In this document: positions 10,694 through 21,383 of the stretch, one piece after another | How the letters are laid out: each line of letters opens with the position of its first letter | Position numbering within the stretch: position 1 is the stretch's first letter | Origin: Hyphomicrobiales bacterium | GTDB lineage: Bacteria > Pseudomonadota > Alphaproteobacteria > Rhizobiales > Methyloligellaceae | Direction of reading: 5' to 3' | NCBI GenBank assembly: GCA_021775525.1 | Contig: JAJFHQ010000064.1 | Coordinates: forward strand, 98,827 to 162,826 | Length of the DNA stretch: 64,000 nt | Translations under genes and position numbers: made by a program | Notes under the pieces: model-generated | The model's database searches: none | Told to the model about the DNA's origin: nothing | The model's input: the letters and a program-made list of their open reading frames with translations, nothing else

Positions 10694-11560
10694 TTAATGC
10701 GCTGCCGGTGTTCCCGCCGCCCAGACATAGATGCATGAGAACAGGAACAGCCATACCACGTCGACAAAGTGCCAGTACCAGGCAGCGGCTTCGAATCCAA
10801 AATGCTGCTTGTCGGTAAAATGCCCTGCCAACGCACGGAACAGCGTCACAGTCAGGAAAACGGTTCCGATGATGACATGCGCGCCGTGGAACCCGGTCGC
10901 CATGAAGAATGTGGCGCCGTAAATACTGCCCGAGAAGCTGAATGTAGCATGGGCATATTCATAAACCTGCAGTGCGGTGAACATGACGGCAAGTATGATC
11001 GTGCAGACCAGCCCGACGATCAGCCCGCGCCGGTCATTGTGCAGCATCGCATGATGCGCCCAGGTTATGGTCGTGCCTGAGGTCAGCAGAATCAACGTGT
11101 TGACGAGAGGTATATCCCACGGATCAAACGTATGGACGCCTTTTGGCGGCCATTCCCCGCCGGTGAATTGGGTGCGTGCGACCTGTACAGCTTCATCGGG
11201 ATACAGCGCCGCATCGAAAAAGCCCCAGAACCAGACAACGAAGAACATGACCTCTGAAGCGATGAACAGGATCATTCCGTAGCGCAAATGCAGTTGTACC
11301 ACGGGCTTGTGGGCGCCCTGATGCTCGGCCTCGTTGATAACATCGCGCCACCAGACGAACATGGTGCCCGCAATGCAGATCATGCCAACAAGGAAAATCC
11401 AGGGACCGTGGATGCCAAACAACCCTTCGCCACCGCCCATGGACCTCATCCATATGATGAGACCGAGGGCCGCCACGAAGGCGGAAATGCCACCAACGAG
11501 TGGCCATGGACTGGGGTCCACGAGATGGTAATCATGTTGGTTGGCATGCGACTTGGCCAT
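10694..11560 (-). CDS. ctaE: Cytochrome c oxidase subunit III
   Basis: Integral membrane subunit III of the aa3 oxidase, which stabilises turnover and proton uptake by subunit I. The 288-residue, seven-helix protein starts with AKSHANQHDYHLVDPSPWP, typical of alphaproteobacterial CoxC, and contains the conserved RDVINEA, SEVMFFVVWFWGFFDAAL and GFHGAHVIIGT stretches. The C-terminus ends in the usual WYWHFVDVVWLFLF helix. It is in the ctaC-D-B-coxF-G-E-surf1 run, 80 bp after ctaG; that gap holds a hairpin. Confidence 0.97.
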   Translation of the reverse strand: MAKSHANQHDYHLVDPSPWPLVGGISAFVAALGLIIWMRSMGGGEGLFGIHGPWIFLVGMICIAGTMFVWWRDVINEAEHQGAHKPVVQLHLRYGMILFIASEVMFFVVWFWGFFDAALYPDEAVQVARTQFTGGEWPPKGVHTFDPWDIPLVNTLILLTSGTTITWAHHAMLHNDRRGLIVGLVCTIILAVMFTALQVYEYAHATFSFSGSIYGATFFMATGFHGAHVIIGTVFLTVTLFRALAGHFTDKQHFGFEAAAWYWHFVDVVWLFLFSCIYVWAAGTPAAH

Positions 11561-11600
11561 TCTCTCGCTCCGTAAACCGCCTAAAGCGGATTTTGTTCTG

Positions 11601-11620
11601 GCGGCCCCACCGTGGGCCGC
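11601..11620 (-). other. Intercistronic hairpin between ctaG and ctaE
   Basis: A perfect 7-bp inverted repeat (GCGGCCC / GGGCCGC) with a 6-nt loop lies in the 80-bp gap between ctaG and ctaE. There is no T-run on the minus strand, so it is unlikely to end transcription. It may mark an RNA-processing or stability site that adjusts subunit levels. Confidence 0.4.
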
Positions 11621-11640
11621 AAACCGTCTCTGTTAAATTC

Positions 11641-12267
11641 TCACGTCCCGTCCGGGCGTGGTGTCTTTTTTGTTGCCGCCGCCACTTCGGCTTCTTCCTT
11701 AACGGGAAAGAACGTGTAGGACAGGGTAATCTCACGAATATTTTGAGCTTCACGATCATTCACCATATCCGGGTCAATAAAGAACGTGACCGGCATATCT
11801 GCCCGTGCGCCCGGTTCCAAAGTCTGCTCGGTGAAGCAGAAACATTCGACCTTGTTGAAATAGCTTCCCGCTGCCTCCGGTGAAACGTTAAACGTCGCCG
11901 TACCGGTGAGCCTCGTTTTGGTCAGGTTTCGGGCTTCATAAAAAGCAAGTGCCGTTTCGCCGATCTTCAATTCAATGGACCGTTGCACGGGTTTGAAGTC
12001 CCATCCCATTCCCCGTCCTATATTCGCATCGAAACGCACAATGATCTTGCGCTCTAGCACTTTGTCGGGCGTCTGTTCGGCCCGTTGGGTGGTACCGCCA
12101 TACCCAGTGACCTGGCAGAAAATCTGATAAAGCGGCACGGCTGCGTAGGACAGCCCCACCATGCCAAGGGCAAGCGCTGCCATGGAATATGCAACCGTCA
12201 GATTGCGACGAGGCGATGCCTTGTGCCGCCTAGCTACCCTATCGGTATGTGCTGTTCTCTCGCTCAT
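11641..12267 (-). CDS. ctaG: Cytochrome c oxidase assembly protein CtaG (Cox11)
   Basis: Copper chaperone that delivers Cu to the CuB site of subunit I. The 208-residue protein has one N-terminal TM helix (MAALALGMVGLSYAAVPLY) and a periplasmic domain. The conserved cysteines are present: C in IFCQVTGYGGT just after the TM helix, and the copper-binding pair in VECFCFTEQ. The C-terminal ITLSYTFFPV is typical of the family. It lies between coxF and ctaE in the oxidase operon. Confidence 0.96.
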   Translation of the reverse strand: MSERTAHTDRVARRHKASPRRNLTVAYSMAALALGMVGLSYAAVPLYQIFCQVTGYGGTTQRAEQTPDKVLERKIIVRFDANIGRGMGWDFKPVQRSIELKIGETALAFYEARNLTKTRLTGTATFNVSPEAAGSYFNKVECFCFTEQTLEPGARADMPVTFFIDPDMVNDREAQNIREITLSYTFFPVKEEAEVAAATKKTPRPDGT

Positions 12268-12293
12268 CGCTGTTAAAGTCCCGCCTGCCCTCT

Positions 12294-12434
12294 CTAAAAG
12301 GGTCGGTTCAATACATTTGCACCAAGACGCACGATCGTGACCGCGAAAAACAGTGCCGCCATTGCCGCCAGCGCCCAGGCAATCGCAATTGAGCGGGACC
12401 GGCGGTGTTTCGTCTGCTCCTCGGTGAGCCGCAT
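12294..12434 (-). CDS. coxF: CoxF-like small membrane protein (46 residues)
   Basis: A short gene in the ctaB-ctaG gap. The translation starts [20 protein letters not shown], continues through a single TM helix (ALAAMAALFFAVTIVRLG) and ends ANVLNRPF. This matches the layout of CoxF, the tiny protein encoded here in rhizobial oxidase operons: a charged N-terminus with EEQ and a run of Arg, one helix, and a KLG/RLG-AN ending. Its ATG overlaps the ctaB TGA stop (TGATG), which argues for coupled translation. Its role is not defined; it presumably assists oxidase assembly. Confidence 0.85.
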   Translation of the reverse strand: MRLTEEQTKHRRSRSIAIAWALAAMAALFFAVTIVRLGANVLNRPF

Positions 12435-13384
12435 CACACCCCTGTCACGGCCAGCCCGCTAAGGACATGCTCAACCAGCAGAACGACGAACAGGAGCAGA
12501 AGATACGCTATGGAAAAACTGAACAGCTTTTTCGCCGCCTGCTCGGCAGCCCTGCCCTCTCGCCGGTTATAGACCCTGATTGCTAAGGCAATAAACACAG
12601 CCCCCAGGACGGTAGCCGAGAACGCATACAGAATACCGCCAAGGCCCACGAAGACGGGTGCCAGTCCTATTGGTCCCAGCGCAAGGCTATAAATCAAAAT
12701 GTGACGCCGGGTCACGTCATGCCCTGCAGTGACGGGAAGCATCGGGATACCAGCGCGCTCATAGTCGCGCGAACGATAGAGCGCCAGTGCCCAAAAATGA
12801 GGTGGTGTCCACATGAAAATAAGCAGAAACAGTACGACGGATTCCACGCTGACCGTGCCAGTTACGGCAGCCCAGCCAATCATGGGTGGCAAGGCACCCG
12901 CCGCACCGCCGATCACGATATTCTGCGGGGTGCGACGCTTCAGCCACATTGTGTAAACGAAGAGGTAAAACCCGATTGTGAGCGCCAGCAAGGCGGCAGA
13001 AATCCAGTTCACCAGCAATCCCATCGTAAAGATGGACCCTATGGAGAGAATGGTGCCAAACGTCAGGGCTTCTCCGGGAGAAACACGCCCGCGCGGTACG
13101 GGTCGGGCAGCTGTGCGCTGCATGATGGCGTCGATATCGGCGTCGTACCACATGTTGAGTGCGCCTGAAGCACCAGCCCCCACGGCGATACACAGCAAAG
13201 CGGTGCAGGCGATCACCGGATGTAGTGTGCCAGGCGCGACGACCAATCCGACGAGAGCGGTAAATACCACCAGTGACATGACCCGCGGCTTCATGAGCGC
13301 AATGAAGTCACTGACATCGCCCGCACAATATGCGGAAGATGTTTCCAATCCGGTCTGGTCGATGTCCAGGCTCGTGTCACTCAT
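12434..13384 (-). CDS. ctaB: Protoheme IX farnesyltransferase (heme o synthase)
   Basis: Adds the farnesyl tail to heme b, producing heme o for the oxidase. A 316-residue UbiA-superfamily membrane protein with about nine TM segments. The prenyl-diphosphate/Mg motif is [19 protein letters not shown], and the second conserved region is [25 protein letters not shown] is also diagnostic. It is 47 bp after ctaD and overlaps the coxF start. No ctaA (heme a synthase) is in the window. Confidence 0.97.
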   Translation of the reverse strand: MSDTSLDIDQTGLETSSAYCAGDVSDFIALMKPRVMSLVVFTALVGLVVAPGTLHPVIACTALLCIAVGAGASGALNMWYDADIDAIMQRTAARPVPRGRVSPGEALTFGTILSIGSIFTMGLLVNWISAALLALTIGFYLFVYTMWLKRRTPQNIVIGGAAGALPPMIGWAAVTGTVSVESVVLFLLIFMWTPPHFWALALYRSRDYERAGIPMLPVTAGHDVTRRHILIYSLALGPIGLAPVFVGLGGILYAFSATVLGAVFIALAIRVYNRREGRAAEQAAKKLFSFSIAYLLLLFVVLLVEHVLSGLAVTGV

Positions 13385-13431
13385 AGCCAGTTACCTATGC
13401 CCTTGTTTCTTACCTAGCATCACCGACCGCC

Positions 13432-15033
<1,602 letters not shown>

Positions 15034-15103
15034 TCATAATCCTTCGCCGTTTTTGCCCATCCGGTTATGCACCGGCACCGCAAATTGATATTTTAAAACC
15101 CTT

Positions 15104-15988
15104 CTAGCGCTGATTTAGCGCAAACCTGTAATCCACAGACAAAGCGTTGCCACCCTGAGAAGGCATATCCGCAGGCAGAGATGCAAATTTCTTCTTCGCC
15201 GTTTCCAGCCAACTGGCAAACTCCGCATCGGATACGACACGCACCGTAATTGGCATAAAGGCATGTTTCTGCCCGCAAAGCTCTGAACACTGTCCGTAAT
15301 AAACACCCGTTTTTTCCGCCCGGAACCAGGTGCGGATGATACGTCCGGGCACAGCGTCGACTTTCACGCCGAATGCTGGGATCGTCCAGTTGTGGAGAAC
15401 ATCCGAGGCCGTGACCAGGATGTGTACATTCTTGTTCACCGGCACGACCACTTCATTGTCGGTCGCGAGTAACCTGGGTTGCCCGGGCTTTAATTCGTTT
15501 TTTTCCAGCATGACCGCATCGAACGTCAGGTTTCCCTGATCGGGATATTCGTAGGTCCAGTACCATTGGTTACCGATGGCCTTCACGGTCAGATCGGCCT
15601 TGGGAAAATCATACTGCGCAAACAGCAACCGGAACGACGGCACCGCGATTACCACCAGGATGAGAATTGGAACCACCGTCCACAAAACCTCAAGAATGGT
15701 GTTGTGCGAAGTCTTGGAAGGCGTGGGATTTGCGTTTTCATTAAACCGCAACGCCACGTACACCAGCAACCCCAGAACAAACAGGGTGATGACGGTAATA
15801 AGTATCAGAAGAAAATTGTGAAAATCCGTCAACTGCCGCATGATCGGCGTCACAGCTTCCTGAAAACCCAGCTGCCAGTCTCTTGGCTGGCCCAACTCAG
15901 ATCTCGCATCCGAGCTGAAGAGAAATGAGCCCAACGCGACAAAAAAAGCTATTGCTTTCGCTTGAACCCCGGAAAAGCCGTTGGTCAT
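15104..15988 (-). CDS. ctaC: Cytochrome c oxidase subunit II
   Basis: Membrane-anchored subunit II, which takes electrons from cytochrome c through the CuA centre. The 294-residue protein has a signal peptide, two TM helices (the first near LLILITVITLFVLGLLVYV, the second near LEVLWTVVPILILVVIAVP) and a periplasmic cupredoxin domain. The CuA motif is CSELCGQKHAFMP, with the first His ligand in VLHNWTIPAFG and the WYWTYEYP aromatic region. It has an AGGAG ribosome binding site and is the first gene of the oxidase run; the promoter should lie in the following 460-bp gap. Confidence 0.97.
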   Translation of the reverse strand: MTNGFSGVQAKAIAFFVALGSFLFSSDARSELGQPRDWQLGFQEAVTPIMRQLTDFHNFLLILITVITLFVLGLLVYVALRFNENANPTPSKTSHNTILEVLWTVVPILILVVIAVPSFRLLFAQYDFPKADLTVKAIGNQWYWTYEYPDQGNLTFDAVMLEKNELKPGQPRLLATDNEVVVPVNKNVHILVTASDVLHNWTIPAFGVKVDAVPGRIIRTWFRAEKTGVYYGQCSELCGQKHAFMPITVRVVSDAEFASWLETAKKKFASLPADMPSQGGNALSVDYRFALNQR

Positions 15989-16447
15989 TTCTCAATACTC
16001 CTGCTGGTCGCTCCATCGTGCCGCCCGACCGTAATAATGACATGGCAAACGGGCTTGCAAATACACTCGTTAAAGTAGCTGCAAGCGTCTTTGCTCTACC
16101 ATCACTAGAGACCGCAATTCAACAAGCACGATCAGGAGAAATAGACCGGATTGCCAATCGAATCCTAAGTACTTGAAAAAGCACGGACAGCTTTTATTTT
16201 GCAACCATGATCGATGCCTTTTCGACTGCGTCATATCTTCGCGCAACAGATGCTTTGCCCATTTCAGGGCAAGAACTGACCTGCTCTTCGGTCCAAATTT
16301 GGCCCAAAATATAAGCGACAGCCGTCCTGATAGCGTTGATCGCTCGGTCAAATGCCCTGTTCCATGCCTCTAATTGACCAGTTAACTTTCCGATGCCACA
16401 GCGGTGCTATAATTACATGACGCTTCCATAATGTCCGATAGTATTTC
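15989..16447. other. Intergenic region upstream of ctaC and ialB
   Basis: About 460 bp between the divergent ctaC and ialB genes. It should hold both promoters, but I see no convincing -35/-10 pair, RNA gene or repeat. Short open frames exist on both strands (for example about 93 codons on the minus strand at 16070-16351) but none has a good ribosome binding site or recognisable protein sequence. Confidence 0.5.
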
Positions 16448-17020
16448 ATGACCCAAAGATATAGCAGACAAACATCTCCGTCCGTTGCAACGCGGTACCG
16501 CAAGCACATGGTCGTGCTGCTGGCTGTTCTTTTCACATCCCTGATGAGTGCTGCTCCGCAAGCGCCTGCCCAGGACAAGAAAAAAGAAAAATTTGGCGAC
16601 TGGGAGATTAATTGCGGTAAACCGCCCGGCGCGCGCGATCAGAAATGCGCGCTGGTGCAGAGCGTGATTGACGAGGAACGGGCCAATGTTGGCCTGAGGG
16701 TTGTGTTTCTTCTCGCATCAGGCGGACGCAGCGTGCTGCGCGTGGTCGCACCCCTGGGCGTTCTTCTACCTTTTGGACTGGGCTTGCGGATCGACGACGA
16801 GGCGATCGGTAAAGAGCCACTCCCCTTTATCCGGTGCCGGCCCATGGGCTGCATCTCCGAGATTATCGTCAAGGACAAACTGCTCGAAAAATTCAAGGGC
16901 GGTACGACCGCGATGTTCATTATCGTCGAAACAAAGCAGGAAGGCCGTGCGATACCGGTCTCCCTCAAGGGGTTCTCCAAGGGCTTGAGCCGGCTTTCAG
17001 CTCTGGCAAAAACCAACTAG
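16448..17020 (+). CDS. Invasion-associated locus B (IalB) family protein
   Basis: A 190-residue secreted protein of the IalB family, named after a Bartonella protein affecting erythrocyte entry but widespread in free-living alphaproteobacteria. A signal peptide (KHMVVLLAVLFTSLMSAAPQ, cleavage near APAQ) precedes the family domain, which opens KFGDWEINCGK and keeps the conserved cysteines in DQKCALVQ and the pair RCRPMGCISE. Function in non-pathogens is unknown; an envelope role is likely. IalB genes near coxB occur in other rhizobia. A candidate terminator follows. Confidence 0.88.
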   Translation: MTQRYSRQTSPSVATRYRKHMVVLLAVLFTSLMSAAPQAPAQDKKKEKFGDWEINCGKPPGARDQKCALVQSVIDEERANVGLRVVFLLASGGRSVLRVVAPLGVLLPFGLGLRIDDEAIGKEPLPFIRCRPMGCISEIIVKDKLLEKFKGGTTAMFIIVETKQEGRAIPVSLKGFSKGLSRLSALAKTN

Positions 17021-17051
17021 GCCTCCGGTTCGTAGAAGCGCGAAAATGATT

Positions 17052-17088
17052 GAGCCGGCCCCGCAGCAGCAGGACCGGCTCTATATTT
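17052..17088. terminator. Candidate bidirectional terminator between ialB and dodecin
   Basis: GAGCCGG at 17052-17058 pairs with CCGGCTC at 17075-17081 (7 bp, 16-nt loop), followed on the plus strand by the short T-rich run TATATTTC. It lies between the convergent ialB and dodecin genes, so it could serve both. The T-run is weak. Confidence 0.5.
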
Positions 17089-17123
17089 CAATCACACCTG
17101 GCATGCCCAGGAGTTGCAAACCG

Positions 17124-17324
17124 TTACTTGACCTTGAAGGTCACTTTGCAATTCACGCGATAGGAATCAATCTTCCCGTCCTTTACAGAAGCTGTTTGGT
17201 CCTTAACCCAGACCGACTTGATGTCTTTTACGGTCTTCGAGGCTTCTTCAACGACTTTCTGTGCCGCGTCCGACCAGCTCTTGTCGGATTCCGCCATAAT
17301 CTCAATTGTCTTGTGTACTGCCAT
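17124..17324 (-). CDS. Dodecin (flavin-storage protein)
   Basis: A 66-residue protein of the dodecin family, which forms hollow dodecamers that bind flavins and buffer or store them. The sequence is diagnostic: VHKTIEIMAESDKSWSDA at the N-terminus, the KSVWVKDQTASV strand with the flavin-stacking Trp (W39), and a C-terminal YRVNCKVTFKVK strand. A strong GGGGAGG ribosome binding site precedes the ATG. It stands alone, convergent with ialB. Confidence 0.95.
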   Translation of the reverse strand: MAVHKTIEIMAESDKSWSDAAQKVVEEASKTVKDIKSVWVKDQTASVKDGKIDSYRVNCKVTFKVK

Positions 17325-17455
17325 TTACACCTCCCCTGAAACGCGTTGCTGTTATTACCGGTGCCCGCAGATAGGACACCGTACATAGAGTACAACTGGG
17401 GAGGCGGCAGCCTTATGGCAAGATGGGAAGCGGATAATATTCCATACCCTGCCTC

Positions 17456-17761
17456 TTAGTTGGCCCAGTATGACCGTGCCCACCGTGCCGAGTCTTTCCG
17501 GCGATTGATGCGCTCTTCAAGCGCCAGTGACGGGTCCGAATGCCAAGGCTGCAGGAGCGCCCACTCAACATCTGAACGGGCAATTCCGATATCCGCCAGC
17601 ATGGCATCATCAAAGCTTGCCAACCGGGTTATCTCACGCCGCCCCCGCCTTGCGTCCAGGAATTGAGAAACAACTCTCCCGGCCGCAACCAGGGATTCAC
17701 CCAAGCGAGATTGTCCTGCGGATCCGCCAATTCTGTTTGCGTCTGTTTGTGCATAAGACAT
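17456..17761 (-). CDS. DUF1127-domain small protein
   Basis: A 101-residue protein with a YjiS-like DUF1127 domain: an Arg-rich helix (DARRGRREITRLASF) followed by DDAMLADIGIARSDVEWAL. DUF1127 proteins in alphaproteobacteria are short, basic and often linked to phosphate, nutrient or stress regulation and RNA turnover; the role here is not known. An AAGGAGA ribosome binding site lies 8 nt before the ATG. The gene is divergent from a LysR regulator across a 209-bp gap, an arrangement that usually means the regulator controls it. Confidence 0.88.
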   Translation of the reverse strand: MSYAQTDANRIGGSAGQSRLGESLVAAGRVVSQFLDARRGRREITRLASFDDAMLADIGIARSDVEWALLQPWHSDPSLALEERINRRKDSARWARSYWAN

Positions 17762-17905
17762 TGTTTTATCTCCTTATTCTATCTGACAAGCGTCGTCGCG
17801 AGGCGAAGAGACACTCTCTCCACCGCAGATGTGCGTGGCACCCTGTCCTGAATTTTCAGACGGTGATTCTCCGTCTTGTTGCACCGAATATGGCGAAAGC
17901 CCTTC

Positions 17906-17931
17906 CATAATACAAACAAATGTTTATTATG
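17906..17931. promoter_or_regulatory. Candidate operator between DUF1127 and LysR genes
   Basis: An AT-rich imperfect inverted repeat, CATAAT-ac-AAACA-aa-TGTTT-ATTATG, in which the arms match exactly once a 2-nt insertion in the left arm is allowed. It lies 40 bp before the LysR start in the divergent gap. LysR regulators typically bind such interrupted AT-rich dyads. The match is suggestive only. Confidence 0.4.
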
Positions 17932-17970
17932 AAACACATCACAAATATTGATTGTTTAAAGGAAGCTGGA

Positions 17971-18855
17971 ATGGCACCGACCATACTTGATGCAGATCAG
18001 TTGAAAACGCTTGTGGCGATCGCCGACACCGGCAGCTTTACGCGCGCTGCTGACGATGTGAACAAGACCCAGGCTGCAGTTTCCATGCAGATGCGCCGCC
18101 TTGAAGAATCAACCGGACGGCGGTTGTTTGCAAAGAATGGCCGCAAGAACCGGCTGACTTCCGACGGAGAGCATCTGCTAGACTATGCCCGGCGCATCAT
18201 TCACTTGAACAATGAAGCCATGGCCGTTCTGAACGAGCCGGAGCTGGCCGGGTTCGTGCGCATCGGTACGCCTGATGATTATGCCGAGCGCTTTCTGCCG
18301 CCCATTTTTGCAGGCTTTTCACGCACCCATCCGCTCGTGGAAGTGGAAATCTGCTGCGAGGCGAGCAGTGTGCTGATGAAAAAAATCAACGACGGCAAGA
18401 TTGATCTGGCTATTGCCACCCACAGGGACTGCGGTTCTCATGGCGAGGTTATCCGCCGCGAAGCCCTGTGCTGGGTCTCCTCTCCCCGGCACAAGGTAGA
18501 GGAGATGGATATGGTTCCGCTGGCACTGGGCGCGGCAAGTTGTTCATGGCGGGCAGAGGCCATGCGCGCCCTGGATCAGATCAAGCGCCCTCACCGCATT
18601 TTGTATTCAAGCCCGAGTGCGGCTGCCCTGACCGCTGCCGTACAATCCGGCCTGGCGATCTCGGTATTGCCTGAAAGCGCCGTTCGGCCTGGAATGCGCC
18701 GCCTGGGCGAAGACGACGGTTTTCCCGAATTGCCCTATTGCGATATCGCACTTCTTCGAGCGCAGGGAAAAACATCATCCAGCGTCGAGGCGCTGGCGGA
18801 TCATATCATCGAGAGTCTCACCAACCTTGATTTCTCGTCGCAAACCTGGTCCTGA
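17971..18855 (+). CDS. LysR family transcriptional regulator
   Basis: A 294-residue regulator with an N-terminal winged helix-turn-helix (LDADQLKTLVAIADTGSFT, then AADDVNKTQAAVSMQMRRLE) and a periplasmic-binding-protein-like effector domain starting near GFVRIGTPDDYAERFLP. The start at 17971 is preferred because AAAGGA lies 7 nt upstream; 17920 would put the start inside the palindrome. The effector is unknown. It is divergent from the DUF1127 gene, its most likely target, together with itself. Confidence 0.92.
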   Translation: MAPTILDADQLKTLVAIADTGSFTRAADDVNKTQAAVSMQMRRLEESTGRRLFAKNGRKNRLTSDGEHLLDYARRIIHLNNEAMAVLNEPELAGFVRIGTPDDYAERFLPPIFAGFSRTHPLVEVEICCEASSVLMKKINDGKIDLAIATHRDCGSHGEVIRREALCWVSSPRHKVEEMDMVPLALGAASCSWRAEAMRALDQIKRPHRILYSSPSAAALTAAVQSGLAISVLPESAVRPGMRRLGEDDGFPELPYCDIALLRAQGKTSSSVEALADHIIESLTNLDFSSQTWS

Positions 18856-18888
18856 CCGCTCTTGGGACTCAGGCGGGAAGGCCTCTGA

Positions 18889-19875
18889 CTAAAAATATTC
18901 AGGACAGGCAGTCTCAAGCGCCTCGCGAACACGCTCGCGTACAGGCTTGGAGGGGTCGCCATAGTCAAAGGACATTCCGGTCACGATCTCGAACAGGGCG
19001 ACATACTTCCCCGCGAACTCGATCAGTGTTTCAGGCGGAATGTCCGGGATCGGCTCCTTGTAGGGGTCGCACTGCCCCCTCACCCACAGGCGCAGAAATT
19101 CCTTGTCGAGACTTTCAGGTTCTTCCCCCGCACCAAGGCGCGTCTCGTAACTATCGGCCTTCCAGTAGCGGCTCGAATCAGGCGTGAGAATTTCATCCGC
19201 CAGGATGATTTCACCTTTCTCATCGAGGCCGAATTCAAATTTCGTATCGACCAGTATCAGACCATTGCGGGCGGCAATCTCCCGCCCGCGCCCAAACACG
19301 GCCAAGCTTTTCGCGGCAACATCGTCCCATCGTTCCTGGCTCAGGATACCTTGCTCAACGATTTCACTGGCAGTAATCGGCGCATCATGTTCACCGGCTT
19401 CCGCCTTGGTCGTAGGCGTGATTATTGTCTCGGGCAGCTTCTGGTTCTTGACCAGCCCTTCGGGAAACTGGTGGCCATACAGCAGGCGCTCTCCACGATT
19501 GTACATCGGCCAGATGCTGGTGTCGGTCGAGCCGGTCATGTAATCGCGGACAACCATCTCGATGGGGAGAATTTCAAGGGTCTTTGCCACGACCACGTTT
19601 GGGTCGGGATAATCGATGACATGGTTTGGGCAGATATCGGCCGTCTGGTCGAACCAGAACCGCGCGGTCTGGGTCAGCACCTGCCCCTTGAAGGGTACCG
19701 CCGCGAGAACCTTGTCAAAAGCCGATTGACGGTCGGTTGCGATCATGACCCTGCGGCCATCGGGTAGATCATAGGAGTCCCTGACCTTGCCGCGCTGAAA
19801 GTTCGGCAGTTCAGAATATTCCGCGTCCGTCAGAACGCCGGCCAGCGCCAGCTTGTCGTGTTCAGAAAGTGTCAC
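18889..19875 (-). CDS. purC: Phosphoribosylaminoimidazole-succinocarboxamide synthase
   Basis: Joins aspartate to CAIR in purine synthesis. The 328-residue protein belongs to the longer SAICAR synthetase form (similar in size to yeast Ade1) rather than the 240-residue form. Conserved elements: RGKVRDSYDLPDGRRVMIATDR with the nucleotide-binding loop, VVRDYMTGS, LVDTKFEFG, and DEILTPDSSRYW. The start is GTG at 19875, with GAGGGGG about 10 nt upstream. It lies 21 bp after gshA and may share its transcript. purD is at 34 kb. Confidence 0.96.
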   Translation of the reverse strand: MTLSEHDKLALAGVLTDAEYSELPNFQRGKVRDSYDLPDGRRVMIATDRQSAFDKVLAAVPFKGQVLTQTARFWFDQTADICPNHVIDYPDPNVVVAKTLEILPIEMVVRDYMTGSTDTSIWPMYNRGERLLYGHQFPEGLVKNQKLPETIITPTTKAEAGEHDAPITASEIVEQGILSQERWDDVAAKSLAVFGRGREIAARNGLILVDTKFEFGLDEKGEIILADEILTPDSSRYWKADSYETRLGAGEEPESLDKEFLRLWVRGQCDPYKEPIPDIPPETLIEFAGKYVALFEIVTGMSFDYGDPSKPVRERVREALETACPEYF

Positions 19876-19896
19876 TAAGTGGTCCCCCTCAAAGCA

Positions 19897-21279
19897 TCAA
19901 AAGGCTTCAGCCCCGAACAGTTTATCGATATCGCCATGCCAGTTGTTTTCATAAGAATCAAGAAGTTGCTGTGCCGGTGTGCGAGAAGACGCAACCACAT
20001 CCTCGATCGTTTGCAGGAACTGCGTTTCGTCATCGCCAAAACCGTCACGCCTGGCTCGCGAGACCAGACCAGCCCGTGCGATTGAGACGCAGTCACGCGC
20101 GATATCGAGCACTTTGCCCGAACGGAACGGCGCATCCATCCCCTGGCGTGGGACAGCATTGCGCAAGTCCTGGCGTTCCTCCGCACTCCAGTCTTTGACC
20201 AGATCCCAAGCCGCATCAAGAGCGCCCTGGTCATAGAGCAATCCGACCCAGAAGGCCGGCAGTGCGCAAATGCCGCGCCACGGCCCGCCATCAACGCCCC
20301 GCATCTCCAGGAACTGCTTCATGCGCACTTCGGGAAACAGCGTGGATACATGGTCGGTCCAATCCTGCTCATCGGGTTTTTCGCCCGGGAGTGCATCCAG
20401 CTTGCCCAGCAGAAAATCACGGAAAGAAGCGCCAGCGACATCGATATATTTCCCATCGCGATAGACAAAATACATCGGCACATTGAGCGCGTAATCGACA
20501 TAGCGCTCAAATCCCATACCATCTTCAAATGCCCAGGGCAGCATACCGGTGCGGTCAGGATCGGTGTCGCGCCACATTTCCGAGCGAAAGGAGAGGAAGC
20601 CGTTTGGCTTGCCCTCGGTAAAGGGCGAGTTGGCGAAAATTGCAGTGGCAACAGGCTGTAGGGCCAGACTGACACGCAGCTTTTTCACCATGTCAGCCTC
20701 ATCGGCAAAATCGAGATTGACCTGGATCGTGCAGGTTCTATGCATCATGTCGAGACCGTGATCGCCCATGCGCGGCATGTACGAACGCATCACTTCATAG
20801 CGCCGCTTTGGAACGCGGGGTGTTTCGGCAAGTGACCATTTTGGAGAAAAGCCCATCCCTAAAAAAGCAATGCCCCATTCTTCCCCGATCTGGCGCACCT
20901 GCTCCAGATGCCGCCCGGCCTCTTCGCAGGTCTGATGCACAGTTTTCAGCGGCGCACCGGACAACTCGAACTGTCCGCCGGGTTCAAGCGTGATCGAACC
21001 GCCCAGGTCGATTCCGGTCTCCTTGAGGGCGATAATGTTCTCGCCTTCCATGATCTTGGTGTAACCGAACCTGCTTGCCATTTCTTCCAGCAACGCGTGC
21101 ACACCATGCTCGCCATCATAGGAGAGAGGCGTCAAGTCTTTGGTGTTAAATCCGAATTTCTCATGCTCGGTGCCAATGCGCCACTCGGAAGCCGGCTTGC
21201 AGCCGTGCTCGAACTCGGCGACCAACTGGTCCCGCGATTCGATGACAGGGCTTTGGGGGCCGTCCTCACGTGTGGACAT
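19897..21279 (-). CDS. gshA: Glutamate-cysteine ligase
   Basis: First enzyme of glutathione synthesis, forming gamma-glutamylcysteine. The 460-residue protein is of the alphaproteobacterial/plant type (GCS2-like), recognisable from ESRDQLVAEFEHGCKPASEW, GTEHEKFGF, GGSITLEPGGQFELSGAP, GMGFSPKWSL and MQ-type segments such as TCTIQVNLDFADE. An AGGAG site lies 5 nt upstream of the ATG. It is upstream of purC on the same strand. Confidence 0.95.
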   Translation of the reverse strand: MSTREDGPQSPVIESRDQLVAEFEHGCKPASEWRIGTEHEKFGFNTKDLTPLSYDGEHGVHALLEEMASRFGYTKIMEGENIIALKETGIDLGGSITLEPGGQFELSGAPLKTVHQTCEEAGRHLEQVRQIGEEWGIAFLGMGFSPKWSLAETPRVPKRRYEVMRSYMPRMGDHGLDMMHRTCTIQVNLDFADEADMVKKLRVSLALQPVATAIFANSPFTEGKPNGFLSFRSEMWRDTDPDRTGMLPWAFEDGMGFERYVDYALNVPMYFVYRDGKYIDVAGASFRDFLLGKLDALPGEKPDEQDWTDHVSTLFPEVRMKQFLEMRGVDGGPWRGICALPAFWVGLLYDQGALDAAWDLVKDWSAEERQDLRNAVPRQGMDAPFRSGKVLDIARDCVSIARAGLVSRARRDGFGDDETQFLQTIEDVVASSRTPAQQLLDSYENNWHGDIDKLFGAEAF

Positions 21280-21383
21280 GACTACTCCTGAGAATTGAAC
21301 TGGCCGGCAGCAAATTTGCCGCTCAAACTTAAGACTCGCGGCACGTTATGGACCGGCTACAAGTCTCTGACAAGCTCAGCATA

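Noticed and set aside
16070..16351. 93-codon minus-strand frame in the ctaC-ialB gap
   Set aside because: No ribosome binding site, odd composition and no recognisable features.
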